A DNA stretch of 64,000 nt from Blakeslea trispora. Its lineage: Eukaryota; Mucoromycota; Mucoromycetes; Mucorales; Choanephoraceae. The DNA lies in NCBI GenBank assembly GCA_025331445.1, contig JAIWNE010000070.1:62001-126000 (forward strand). The letters are read 5' to 3'. The position numbers and the translations under genes were made by a program. The notes beneath the pieces are model-generated. The model did no database searches. It was not told the DNA's origin and saw only the letters and a list, made by a program, of their open reading frames with translations. This document shows, one piece after another, positions 50,884 through 63,246 of this stretch (its first letter is position 1; every line of letters begins with the position of its first letter).

Positions 50884-53000
50884 TTATTTACATTTAATTA
50901 TCATTTGTTCAATCTTCAGTCTGAGTGCCTCGCTCAGTTGCTCTTGACCCTGTAGAGCTTGTTCTAGAAAGTAAATGACAGAGTGTTGAACATGCTTAAT
51001 CAAGGACAAATTTTCCACAATGGGTTCTACAATAGCCACCATATGTTCGATAAACAATAAGCTAAAGGGAGGTTGAGCCAACTTTAGGATTTTGGTAACA
51101 AAATGAACCACCAGACTGTCATCTAGGTCTTTTCCAGAACTACTAAAATATTCTAGAACAGGTACTGTGTAATTCAGCTGAATTAGATAAAGCATTCGGT
51201 CTACCCAGGTTCTCTGTAAGGTAAGCTGTACAAGAAAAAAGCGAGGAAAAACAATGAATATCTCAGCAACACACCCAGTGCCTCATTAATGACTTACTTG
51301 AATTTCAGGTGCAAATGTATCTGTTTTGTGTTTAATACAACGTTTCACGACATTGAACACGATAGGTTGTTGAAGTTGATGACGGCTGGCAATTTCATCA
51401 AGAATTAAAAGTAGCACAGGCGTCTCGGTGGAACGGAAGTAGGTTTCGAAATAAGTGGTATGGATCGCCATATATTCGATCCACATAAGCACACCCATGG
51501 AGCCTACAGGAAACCGGATGGCACTGATGATATATTTCATGGTACCTGTGATACTACCTACTTCTGTCTTGCTGGCTAAAGTTGTATAGAGATCTTTTAA
51601 AACCATCTGTACTTTAAGGATATCATCTTGTTGTTCCTAAAGAGAACTGAGTTAATATCTCTCTCTATAGTTGACTCCTTCTTTTATATTACCAAGTGTG
51701 GTTTGGTATTGTTCATAGTAGTGGCATAAGCAATCAAGAAGGTAACATCATCTACAAGATCCAGTCTGAGTAATGCACCACGCTGAGGTACATAGAGTGC
51801 TTTCAGCATCTTCAATATCAAGTCATAGTCACATAAGTAATGAACAGCGGGCGGATTTTCCGAAGAATAAAAGCGTTTCAACTAAAGAAAAAAAAAACAC
51901 TCAAGTTAAATTGTGTCTTGCTATCTAACCAATTCACTTACTGTAGCCAAATCGCCAGGTGTCATGTTGGGTGAAGACATGATAGCCTTGATCGTTTTGG
52001 AGAGCTCAAGAGGTGCGTTGGATGTATAGGTATGGAGGATATCTACTAGTGCTAGATTGCCTTTCTTTTTAGCAGCCATCTCAAGTTCTCGACGAAGACG
52101 AAGGAAAGGTGTGGCTCCATAGGTATCACATAAGCGTCTGATCAGAATTTGAGCGTACATATAAGTATCTTCTCGCTCACAACAGACTCTCTAATGGTCT
52201 GTTAGTTATCATTCTTTAGCCTGTCTCAGAGGCTTACCACAAGCGCAGGTAATTCTTGATCGAATTCCAAGTCATCCTTCATCACCAATCCCGAAAATGC
52301 ATTGTTGAGAATTAGATTGTAGACCTGAATATAAACTGAGGCTGTTCTCAATTTGGCCACTTCATCTGCATGACCTGATTCTGCAATACGCTATAACAAA
52401 CACTAGCTTCAATACTCTCTTTTTCCTTTTCTTTCTTCTTGTCTATTGGACTTACAAGGACAGCAAAACTCAAGAAGACACAATTAGGATATTTCTCTAG
52501 CAGCTGATAGATGGTCTGTCTCCAGCCTGAATCCTGCAATAAAACATCAAGCCATGGAGGGCTTGTTTGCTGTTGCTGCATAAAGTAGTTGTCGCATTGT
52601 TGAGGATCAAACCGATCAGTCAGCTGTTGTCGAATAGCTTCTCTCATGATCGCATGACTGTCTAAACCGATAGAATCAACAGAGACAGCAGTGGCATTAC
52701 ACATGGAAGGGATGCCCATGTAAGACTCAGATAACAAGTTGACTGCATCCATAGGAGCACCTCCCAAGTTTAAATATTCCAAGAGGACATCGTTGTAAAT
52801 GTTGGTTTCCAAAATAGCATCTATTATTCTTTCGTGTCAATCAAGATCTGCCAATACTCGAAGCTTTTTTTTTTTACCTGTCTGAGACAAGGCTTTTTTG
52901 TATTCGTCCACGGTAGCAATTCTCAAAGGTTGATTAGGCTACAAACACCAAGTTTATCAGTATGCATTCTGTATTAAGAGATCTCTTGTTGCTTTACCAT
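50884..53000 (-). CDS. NELF-C/D (TH1) homologue, negative elongation factor subunit
   Basis: Eight exons: 53000-52998 (ATG only), 52938-52878, 52820-52456, 52390-52238, 52190-51942, 51881-51693, 51636-51298 and 51225-50884, 566 residues. Matches to metazoan TH1/NELF-C/D in order: an N-terminal EYLNLGGAPMDAVNLLSESY segment, RFDPQQCDNYF ... PPWLDVLLQDSGWRQTIYQL, and the most conserved block IISAIRFPVGSMGVLMWIEY with TPVLLLILDEIASRHQLQQP. In animals NELF-C/D pairs with NELF-A and stabilises promoter-proximal paused RNA polymerase II. Yeasts lack NELF, so a fungal copy is notable. The stop at 50884 gives a C-terminus of IEQMIIKCK. An exon-like frame lies just beyond (see findings). Confidence 0.85.
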
Positions 53001-53789
53001 TTAAACTAGACTATATGGACAGTACAACAAAAAAGAGTTTTTTTTTTTTTCTTTATTTCTGAAAACACGCGGCGTTTGAAGCGATCAATGTGTCTCATGC
53101 AGACAACAAAGATTACTTGTCTTGATTAAATATGGCCTCAATTCTTAATTTAATATGATTCTCTATCCATTGTGAGTCCTCAAAAGTTATTTTAAACGAG
53201 AGAGACATAAAGAAAAACTAAGCACAAGAAAGCCAAGAAGTGAGGCTTAAAGAAAAAGTGATTTTATAACACTCTAAACAACAGTAGGAAATGCTACTAC
53301 TCTAAAAAACCCAATAAACTAGCCATTCTCGGTGCATTCTTAGTGTGTCAGTTTCCGAGCAAAACTTGGGAAATCCAACACAACACATACCTACACTAAT
53401 AAGAGTTGAAAGGAAAACAATGGTCAGAGGTAAGAAGGCAGTAATGGCCAATTCGGACGCGTCGTTTTATAAATTATGGAAAAATTATTTCTCACATGAT
53501 ATTAAATGGAAATGGTGCATTTAGTCTGTTTAGACCCAATGAGCCTTTCATATTTTGAATATTATCACGCATCTATTGTCAGTATTTAGAGAGAATGCGA
53601 CTTAATAGTAGTCCACACTTCTCTCTTTTATTAGAAAGAAAATCTCCTGCCTAAGAAAAAAAAACTATCAGCCAATAAGAACGCAACAGTCAGTTTTATG
53701 CCAGGCATCATTCCTTTCTCTCTCTCTTTTTTTTTTACTCCCAATTATTTTATTTGTTTATTTAAATAAAAAAAAATCTACCCAACAAA
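53001..53789. other. Divergent promoter region between NELF-C/D and the RnpA-like gene
   Basis: About 0.8 kb, AT-rich, no gene. CT-rich and T-rich tracts lie at 53715-53760 immediately before the RnpA-like start codon. Confidence 0.6.
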
Positions 53790-54234
53790 ATGAAAATACC
53801 TGGCATACACAGTGAAAGACTGTTTACTATTTTCTCCAAGCCGAGTAATCTACGCCAAACGACCGATCTATTCAACATCAAGATCCTGCCCAACCAAACA
53901 CTTGATAACCGCTTTGCACTCATTACCAGCAAAAAGAAGATTAGCAAGTCGGCTGTCATCAGAAATAGAGCTGACCGTAGATTAAAAGCAGCATTACAAG
54001 CTGAGCATGATACTATTAAAATTAAAGGTAAAGCCAATGATAAACAACAGCATAAATATTCATCATGGTTTAGGCTACGACTTTTTGTTCTACTTGAAAC
54101 CTGATCTAGTGACAGCACCTTGGAAGACTATCATTCATGAGCTATCCAGTTCACTCGAGAAAATCCAGTCTATGTCTGTCAATCAATCAAAGAAAAAGAC
54201 GTTTAAAAAGCCCAAGTCACATGACAAAGCATAA
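53790..54234 (+). CDS. Bacterial-type RNase P protein component-like (RnpA fold) protein, probably mitochondrial
   Basis: Two exons (53790-54027 and 54074-54234) give 132 residues, close to bacterial RnpA (about 110-130). The RnpA pattern is complete: NRFALITSKKKISKSAVIRN (compare R-x-G-x-x-x-S-K-K-x-G-x-A-V-x-R-N), continuing RADRRLKAAL (the RNR box and following helix that bind RNase P RNA), then GYDFLFYLKPDLVTAPW (the GxDxVxxxRP strand) and a final helix HELSSSLEKI. The tail KKKTFKKPKSHDK is basic. The intron falls before GYDF and joins in phase. RnpA helps the RNA subunit cleave tRNA 5' leaders. Here it may serve mitochondrial RNase P or be a mitoribosomal or RNA-binding derivative. The N-terminus is weakly basic; no strong presequence is obvious. 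Confidence 0.75.
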
Positions 54235-54403
54235 GGAATGCTGGCTTGATACTCCGGTAGTTTTTGCTGACTGATACCATTTTCACATTGGCTTTTCACA
54301 TGCCACGATTCTTTTTCTCACTCGTTTTCTCTCTCTCTCTTTTTTCACTTTTTTTTTTACCTTTTTTCTTTATCCCCCCCCCCCTCCTCTGTTTTTTTTT
54401 TGA

Positions 54404-56118
54404 ATGCCTGAATTAAAGATTTTCTCCAGAGCTGAAGTAGCCAAGCACAACACAGAAGATGACTGCTGGATCATCATTGATGGTGCTGTTTATGATGTCT
54501 CCAAATTCGCCATGTTACACCCAGGTGGCAGTCAGATCTTGATTGAATTAGGTGGAAAGGATGTTACTGGTAAGAACAGAAGCTAAGCAGAGAGAAGATC
54601 GTTATTTATTTACTTTCGTTCTTCTTCTAGAGGATTTCTATGGTCTTCATCGTCAAGAAGTCTTGATCAAATACGCTCCTCGTCTCAAGATTGGTTCTAT
54701 TGAAAATGAAGTCTCTCAAGTCAGTATTCCTTCACCTGGAGATTTGTCTGCTGTTCCTTATGCTGAACCAAGTTATTGGATGGGCTTCAAGAGTCCCTAC
54801 TTCAAGTAACGTGTTTTATTACTTCAACAAATGTCATGGATGACTAACAAGAATTTTATAGTGAGAGTCATACTCGCTTCCGTAAAGCTGTTCGTACTAT
54901 CTATGACGAAATCAAGCCTGATGCTGTCATGGCTGAAGATCAAGGCACATATCCTACAAAAGAATTGTATGCCAAATTAGGTGAAGCAGGTCTTTTAGCT
55001 AGTCAAATTGGTCCTGGTCCTTGGTAAGGAGACTCAATGAAACAACGCCTAGCTTTGATACTAACAAGCAATTTAAAAAAAAAAGGTTAAAGGGTCTTCA
55101 GTTGCCAGCTGGTATTAAGCCTGAAGAATTTGATTATTTCCACGAATTGATTGCTCATCAAGAAACAGCTCGTTTGGGTGCTCCTGGTTTCACTGACAGT
55201 ATTTCATCTGGTTATAGTATCGGTCTTCCCCCCATCTTCAACTTTGGTAGCCCCGAATTAAAGGCTCGTGTTGTCCCTGAAGTCTTGTTGGGTAAGAAGC
55301 GTATCTGTTTGGCAATCACAGAACCCTATGCTGGTTCAGATGTAGCCAGAATCCGTACTACAGCCAAGAGAACACCCGATGGTAAGCACTTTATCATTAA
55401 CGGTGTCAAGAAGTGGATTACCAACGGTGTCTTTTCTGACTATTTCACTGTGGCTGCCACCACTGAAAAGGGCATTACCATGTTCTTTGTTGAAAGAGAC
55501 GATAACATCGAAACCAAGCAGATCAAGACCTCTTACTCTGCTTCAGCTGGTACTTCTTATATTACCTTTGAGAATGTCAAGGTTCCTGCTGAAAACATCT
55601 TGGGCAAAGAAGGCAAAGGCTTCCAGGTGATCATGTACAACTTCAACCATGAGCGTTGGTATATCTGTGGTGCTGTTCTTGGTGCCTCTCGTTCTGTAGT
55701 TGAAGATTGTTTCAAATGGGCTGTTCAACGTAAGGTCTTTGGTAAGCGTTTGATCGATCAACCTGTTATCCGCAACAAGTTGGCCACCATGATCTCTCAA
55801 TTGGAAGCCGTAGAGAACTGGCTTGAGAATATCACATTCCAGATGTGTAACATGAGTTATGAGGAGCAATCGGTCAAATTAGCTGGCCCTATTGCCTTGT
55901 TGAAATATCAAGTGACTCGTGTCTCTCACAACATTGCAGATGATGCTTGTCAGATCTTTGGTGGTCGTGCCATCACCAAGACAGGCATGGGTCGTCAAAT
56001 CGAAGCATTCCAAAGAACATACAAGTTTGGTGCTATTCTCGGTGGTTCTGAAGAAATCATGGCTGACCTTGGTATCAGACAAGCCATGAAATACTATCCT
56101 GGAAACGCCAGACTTTAA
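54404..56118 (+). CDS. Cytochrome b5 / acyl-CoA dehydrogenase fusion protein
   Basis: Four exons: 54404-54569, 54631-54805, 54862-55023 and 55086-56118, 511 residues. Residues 1-80 are a cytochrome b5 domain with heme-ligand motif MLHPGGSQIL and the second His in FYGLHRQEVL. An acyl-CoA dehydrogenase of about 400 residues follows: AITEPYAGSDVA (FAD/substrate loop), KKWITNGVFSDYF, QRKVFGKRLIDQPVIR and DDACQIFGGRAITKTGMGR. At the usual medium-chain catalytic position (Y-E-G-T) it reads AILGGSEEI, without that Glu. A Glu in NFNHERW aligns with the alternative catalytic Glu of isovaleryl/long-chain enzymes, which I infer is the base. The fused b5 could carry electrons from the flavin. No peroxisomal SKL or clear presequence. 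Confidence 0.93.
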
Positions 56119-56358
56119 AGTTGTGTGTGTGTTTGATTAAATAAACTTTTTTTTTTATTGTGATGAATCGATTGTATCTACAATTACCCATTCATGATCA
56201 TAGTATATTTTGCGTTTATGTACATCTTCTGCATGGTACAATAACTCAAATTGCCCTTTGGATAAGAAATATAAGGGAAATGAATATGTTGTTTGACCAT
56301 GAAAAGCAGCTATCTAAACAAAAACAAAAAGAGTAAGCCAAATAATCACTTGTTGATT

Positions 56359-59300
56359 TTAGGTAATCCATGCCTCTGGTAATACAATTTGCTTCACGCC
56401 TTCAATTAAGAGTTTCTCTGTCAAATCGTATTCTTTAACTCCATCATTATAACTTTGAACCGGTTGTAACCTTAGAATCATCTTCATTGGATGAGCTGTT
56501 GGATATAAACAAACAAAAAGATGAGATAAGACAACTACTAACATGACGATAAAATATGACATTACGAAATCGATTTTTAACCGTAATCCTCAGAGTAGTT
56601 AGGTCATTACATTCACACACAAATCGTCGATGGCCAAGTCTCTTAACACTTTGACCTTCCATTTGAATCAAGAATTCAATGTCCTCTTTCTTGAAAATAG
56701 CAAGCTGTGCTTGAGATAGTCGTAAAGAAGGCCTAAGATTAAGATGACCAGTATGATCTGATCCTCTCAGCCGCCAACTAGCTTTGATACGGTTTAATAG
56801 TTCCTCTCGATACCAAAACATCTGAAGTCGAGCCTGCTGTTGATCTTTGGATAGTTTAGGTCCCTGAGATACAACAAATTGCCGGTTGACGTCTAACGAA
56901 GGAATTGCCTGATGGCATACATCCAATGGTAGAAAGAGCCGTTTGATCGGCAAGATGACTCTGTAATTGATTTAGAGATGGGATACCAGTAGATGAAACA
57001 AACTTACCTCACTGTGGATCCGGGTTGGATGGGTAGTTGAAAGGTAACTTGCTCATCCTTTTCCAGTGTTTCATGTTCAATGATAAATTCAACATCAAAC
57101 ACAGCAGACCAAATGTTTTGAATATCTAAAGTAACAAGACAAAAATCTTGATTTTCTATTTTTATGTTTCTAGTCATCAACAAGAGATCTTCCATAGCGT
57201 GTTTATGTGACATTTGCCTATCATGCATGTTCTTTATGGCCAGATCAGTCGATGAGTTAGAAGCGGGAATGCTATGCCTGAGATAGGCAATATCCCAATT
57301 AGAGCATTCTAAATTTTGATACACAGTTACAAGTACATTGTAATAGAGTTGTCTTGTATAGAACAAAGATGCTTCAGCTTCAGAAGATCTCTCTAGTAAA
57401 CCATAATCAATTTGAACAGTACCATGATGACTATCATAATTAGTTATTAAAAGGCAAAAGGTAGCAGAGAGAGAGAGAGAAGATTGTTAGGGGGATAGAC
57501 CATTTGATAAGCTTACCAATTTCTTTTACCATAAATGTTGACTTTAATTGTAATAGATGAACCAGGCGAAAGCCATACTTTTCGACCGGTAAGTTGTCCA
57601 TGTTGCGTATTGATTGTATCAGCCCAGGAGAAGACACGAGTGCCTTTCGTATAGAGCTCTAATTCATACTGCTCTTCAGGCAATAGCTCTGAGTTACCAA
57701 ACATTGGAATAGATGTCGTTGAATCCACAAAAGATAAAGCAATGAAATCTATATAAGTATTTCCAATGTTTTCTAAATCCATCGTCATATGTGCTCTAGA
57801 GAGAAACAAGTCAAATATTATATTGTCAATGCGTTTTCTTGATCACTAACACTTCTCCTTCAAACAGCATGATGGCACCATGTAATAAAGAAGAGCGTTT
57901 AATCTTGAATAAAGATTGTTGCTCAATCACATTCATGGTGATAAATTGCTCCTCTTCAGAAGATTTCGCTTGTCCTATTGATTATGATGAGCACTTTATT
58001 CTCAAGAAGCTACTGAGCTATGACTCACCTCTGTCTGTCTTTAAATCAAGCGTTTTCAAACCGCTAAAGAACTCTTGTTAATAAAGAGAAAAGAACACAG
58101 TTGCACTATCTTCTCTTATTTACACAGTGCCTTTGACTCCCCCCCTTTTGGTTTTGTTGTTTACCTGCTTTTGATCTTTGCATGTCTTGAATGATCAGAA
58201 GATTTTGTAGATTTAGAATTGACTGTAAACTCTTGTTCTGTAAACCCAACTATCCGTATCAAACATCCGCGTATCACCAAGACACCTGCTTCTTTGGGTG
58301 TACCTGTCAATTGGATCTGAGTTGTTGTATTGGCAGGAATAGTACTGCCTGTCGGAACAGCTTCAAACTCGACACCTGAAGTACTAATCAAGCAAGATTA
58401 ATTTCTTTCTATAATAGCAATCTAAAAACAACAACTGTACCTCAAAACAATACTCTGTAGCTCTAAATCAAATCCAAAAGGGTTTAAAAGAGAAACATGA
58501 AATTCAGACAACTCATTTTTCACAAGCACTACTTTCTGACTTGTGTCTTGCTTCTTGACGTAGGGATTATAGATAAATGGATCATCCGATAAGGCCTTCT
58601 TTTCTTCTACAACTTCTTTTTTGATTGAATGGGCATAGACAGCTTTACGAGAGATAGGCTTTTTCAGCTCGATACTCGATACTAGATTGATGCCCCAATA
58701 GTTCATGGAGGTGGGCACTGCTTTTTTGTCTCGATTGAACTGAACAATGATGACTTCAATAGTAGTAGCCAAATTCATTTGCTCAACCTTAGGTAGGAAC
58801 TGATAGAGTCTTCTTAAAAGAACATTGGTATAATAAAGTCGTAGACCATTATCGATCAATGCTTCAGAGACAGAAATACATTGCTTTAGGATCTCTATCT
58901 GTAGTGCTGGCCATCCAAACTGAGGACAGCTGGATACAGCATCATTATCATCCAAACCAGGATTCCCTAATTGAACTACGCTTTCCCCTATACCGTACGT
59001 TCCACATATTTTTCTGAGCATATCAAGCACACCTTGGTCAGAGGTCTTGTTTCTTGCTAGATTAGATCTTCGGTATTGAATGGTTAACGGTAACATACAT
59101 TTGACACTCTGGTGCATTGTCCAAGCTGCCTTTCGATGGTAGCCAATACAGCTATAGATCAAGGACATTCCATTAAAGAGCGATATCTAGAGAAAGATAG
59201 AGGGTTTAAGTTGATCAGCAAACTAATATCCTCCTTCTTGTTCATCCTCTCTCACTTGATTTAATAAACCCATTTGATCTATTCTTGTCTTCCATATCTT

Positions 59301-60812
59301 GGTAACCCAATCGCCAATATGATATCTTGCAATACCACTTAATGAATGCTTATTTTTCTCTATATCGCCTTGACTCAACTTTCCTTGCATGATCAATTGA
59401 GCAGTTGTCTCATTCCATCCATCATTTAGATAAGCAGTCGTCAACACTCTTGCTATTCTCATACAAGACTCTGCAAAAACGATATCAGGAGTAGGTAAGC
59501 TTGCAGTCAATGTCACACGGTTGTAATATGTATAGATAAGAGAATACTGTTCCATAAATAAATCAAGTGTGGATCGAGATGCTTTTGGCGTGGTAGGCGT
59601 AGGTGGCAGTTCTACCTGGCCTGTGGGTGAATCAGTTGAATGCATATAGGGTGTTGTCCTAGAGACAATATGACCTATATCAATCTGAAGATGCTCTAAT
59701 AAAAATGTAGCACATAACCATCCTTCCATAGCACTTGCTAGCCACAGAAAATCAGACATAGTCTTAGTGGACTCGATAGCTTGATCATAACTGAGATATA
59801 CATAAATGATATAAGTATCTCGACCTCTTTTTCCAATTCTCTCTCTCTCTCTCTCTCTTATGAGGATCTACATTTACTAATGAATAGCATCAGGTAATCT
59901 GCCTGCCAAAAGATAGAAATCAGCCAACAATTTTTGAATTCGTCCAGCTGTTCGTTTCTTGGTTCGATTTTCTTCTTCTGATGCCCGTGTTGGTGTCATA
60001 GGGAGGGATGCTCGTTTGGATAATGAATATTCTCGATTGTAGGCAGCCAAGGGTGGTTGAGAGAGCCTTTGTTGATCTCGATGTTTGATAGGTATGTCTA
60101 AAGCTAAAGGCGATTCAATCACACTGGATGATTGAATAGAATTGGCCAAAGTGCTAAAGAGTTCTAGTACTTCACTAGCAAAATCATAGATCATGGTGCT
60201 CATATAAAAAGACATGTTGCCAATATTAGGAATCATAATCAAGCCTTTTGTATCATCTTCTTGAGTCTCTGAAGGTTCAAAAGCAAAACATCGAGTGACC
60301 ACACTTGAAGGATACTGAGCATTGTCTTTTGTAAGCTTCCCTCTCTCTTTTTTTTTATCAAATGTTATCAATATATCAAAATAGACTTACATGGTCAAGA
60401 CTATGAACAAATTGATGATAGCCTTCTTTAAGCCCTTTTTTCTCCCATTCTTGACAATCCATAATACCAATAACTCCAAAAATACGTCGATAAGGTTGAA
60501 ATGCTTCTAGTTCTTTATGTTGATTTAAGCGATGATTCAGAAATTCAAAATGCATTTGACCTTCTTGAAAGGCTTGACTATTGAACATTGCTTTTCTTTT
60601 TTTCTTAATAGGAAAGTATTGTCATTATTTATTCAGTTTAATTTACCGCTTGCACCCTTTTTTAAATCAGGCGTAACATCACCTAAACGAACAATCTCAA
60701 ACGCCTTGACAAGTTCAACATATTTCTCAAAAGTCGATCTTTTTATGGGCGATACAGGCACTAGTAGAACGCGTACTTTACAGCTTGCAGTTAAACTAAA
60801 ATCTACGTTCAT
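56359..60812 (-). CDS. TRS120: TRAPP II subunit TRS120/TRAPPC9
   Basis: Twelve exons: 60812-60647, 60590-60391, 60335-59878, 59790-59256, 59186-58441, 58383-58165, 58063-58029, 57974-57851, 57795-57517, 57430-57008, 56960-56566 and 56495-56359, 1238 residues. TRS120 is the TRAPP II-specific subunit that directs Rab11/Ypt31 activation at the trans-Golgi. N-terminal CKVRVLLVPVSPIKRSTFEK and IVRLGDVTP, then SAMFNSQAFQEGQMHFEF, LLADFYLLAGRLPDAIHYYD (rebuilt across intron 3), AMEGWLCA and C-terminal Ig-like beta regions (GTPKEAGVLVIRGCLIRI) fit the family. Exon 7 is only 35 nt, and intron 8 uses a GTTAGT donor. An ATG 18 nt upstream (60830) is in frame, but 60812 matches family starts better. Confidence 0.92.
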
Positions 60813-61311
60813 TAGGGAAAAAAAAGGCAAAACAAAACTAGAAAAAAGGGAGACTTTTTTTTTCTTATGGATTGATTTCTCTTTTTTCTTGCAGCTCTAT
60901 ATTTTCAATAAACGCACCAATAAGGAAATTGATTTATGCAAATACACTGTATAGTGGTGTGGGTTGATGGGGGGAGCATTGGCCTGCCTTTATTTCTCTC
61001 TCTCTCTCTTTTTTTCTTTATTCAAAAAGAAAAGCTTTAGTAAATAAGTAGAACAAACAAAGAACGCAAGGTGCTTTGACTGTTTCAATCGTTTGCTTAT
61101 ACTGTCTTAGTTAGCCTTGGTATTTTGAAATTATGAGTGATTCAAATAAGCTATACAAGCTTATGTTTAGAAATGAACAAGACTCTCTTTGAACTTCCTG
61201 AGTTTTCCTTACATCTTGTACAAAACGGCTTACTTGCTATGTGGGGAAATAGGGAGAGCTTGGATTCAATTAACCCTTTTCTGGGTTTGTTGTTGGCTAC
61301 ACAATCTTAAG

Positions 61312-61342
<31 letters not shown>

Positions 61343-63246
61343 CAGAGATAAGACCCAGCAACGATTCAGCGTTATCTCTATGCCAAGCCATTTTCTCTCT
61401 CTCTCTCTTTTTTTAAGGTAAGGCAAAAGATACCAATAAATCCAAACAGAAAAGCATAACAACAAAATGCTGAGAGAAATGGATGTCTTTGAGGCATATG
61501 GATCGATTGTTATTTTGTTGATCACAAAACGGTCTGGGATTTTTCAGTAAATAAGCGTGGCTCTAATGGGCTAATTACAAGACAGAAAATTGATTGTTTG
61601 TTGTTCTCAGATGAACAAAGTTATCATTGCGGATAAACAGAGAGAAATTCCATTTAAGATCTTAAAGTAGTAAGGTCAATAGCACCTATAAAAGATACGC
61701 GATTTACTTTATGAAAATGATTGGCCCCTTTTTCTTTCTATTTAGGCATATTATTGTATTTACAAACAAAGTATAGAGAGAAAGGGAAAACAAACATGAA
61801 ATAGAGTCAAAATTTAACTTATAATAGTGTAGGCAAGGGAGGGGAGGCTAAGTGATGAGGTACTCGCGCACAAAAATATAAAGCGATGATTTTGTGCCAA
61901 TAATGCGATTGCTATCTTCGTTGTTCAATACACAGCCTTATGAAGTATTCTTTCTTTGTTGAATGGAGCAAGACATCATATTAGAACTAAAAAAAAAGGG
62001 GGGAAACTATGAATATTAAACGCATAGCAACAATTACGCTCTTTTGTTTAGCTATCATCAATATTTTTCAGATAAAAGACATGAATACATACCATTATTT
62101 GCTGCATTTTCCCTTCTGAAATCAACAGCTCCTAACGGAGTTTAAATAAATACAAGAAGCATCAGATTCTTGATGAGAAAACTTTATTAAAATACATTGC
62201 ATAGTTGTTTTAAACCAATATTGGCAAATGTGTTTTGCCTCTTTAAGCATGAAAGATAGTTTAGCTAAAGAGAAATTTTAGGAGATTTATAAAGTCGTTT
62301 TTTTCGATAAACTGATACTATATATACATGATGCAAACTGTAGAACTATACGAATTCTGAAATGAATTCCTATTGTCTTGCTTAATGTTACACATTCCAA
62401 TTCTTGTAATTCGTGATTTGCGCGTTAAAAAAAAAATTCAAGATCTATCTATTTGACTAGAATAAATAGCTTATGAACAAAGAAATAAAGATTGTTATTT
62501 TGATCAGATGACTAGTAATACCCTTTATCCAATCATTTCAAAGAACAAATGCTACTACTGTTTCTTTTTTTATAAGCACATCTAAAATGCTTCAAATTGC
62601 TAGTTTGGTTAAAGAGTATTCCTTTATGTTTCTTGTCCACATGAGTACAAGTAAAAAAAAAAATCCAAAAATAAAAATAAAAACCCTAAAGCTGAAACCT
62701 TGCCTTTTCTGAATAAAGCAAATCATCGAATTGTAGCACTTTTTTTCAAAAATCAAGTTACACAGAACAAAGGCTATTTTTCTTTTCAAAAAAAGATGCT
62801 GTCAACTGGATTTGTTCTTGCGTCTACTGGTCAACAGTTTCTTTAACAAGTACTGAAAAGAGAGAAAGAAAGATACCCCAAAAGACGATAAAAAAAGAGA
62901 GACAGCCGCAAGTGTAGTTTTTCTATATAAAAGAATTTATTATTCTATATTGAAAGAAACTAAAACATTCATCTTTACATCTCATTGGCTTGTAGCATAA
63001 CATGTTGAAATAATTGCATCTGTGTGGGAGAAGGCAAAGTCTGCATGAGAGCAAATCGGTTTCAATGACTGGTTCTTTCTATTTTTCTAAAAAAGGAAAT
63101 CAAATGCCGCTTTGTATCCAATCCTTTATGCTACTCTTTTGAATACAGAGCAATGATTGGCGAGATATGTTCTATATAAGACCTGTTTGATTTGTTTTTT
63201 TTCTCAACCTAATTAATTTTGCTTTTTTCTCTCTCTCTCGTTCTAA
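60813..63246. other. Divergent intergenic region, no gene seen
   Basis: About 2.4 kb between TRS120 and the last gene. It includes a large GA/CT inverted repeat at 61310-61417 (listed separately) and CT-rich leaders (60994-61018 and 63226-63240). Open frames are low-complexity. Confidence 0.6.
61310..61417. repeat. Inverted repeat: GA run facing CT run with inner AGAGATAA/TTATCTCT stem
   Basis: A(9)(GA)n at the left pairs with (CT)nT(7) at the right. Between them AGAGATAA (about 61342-61349) and TTATCTCT (about 61372-61379) form an 8-bp perfect stem with a 22-nt loop. The whole could fold as a long hairpin in RNA or cruciform in DNA. Confidence 0.75.

Noticed and set aside
61189..61525. Overlapping frames rich in Glu-Arg or Ser-Leu
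   Set aside because: Products of GA and CT dinucleotide repeats.
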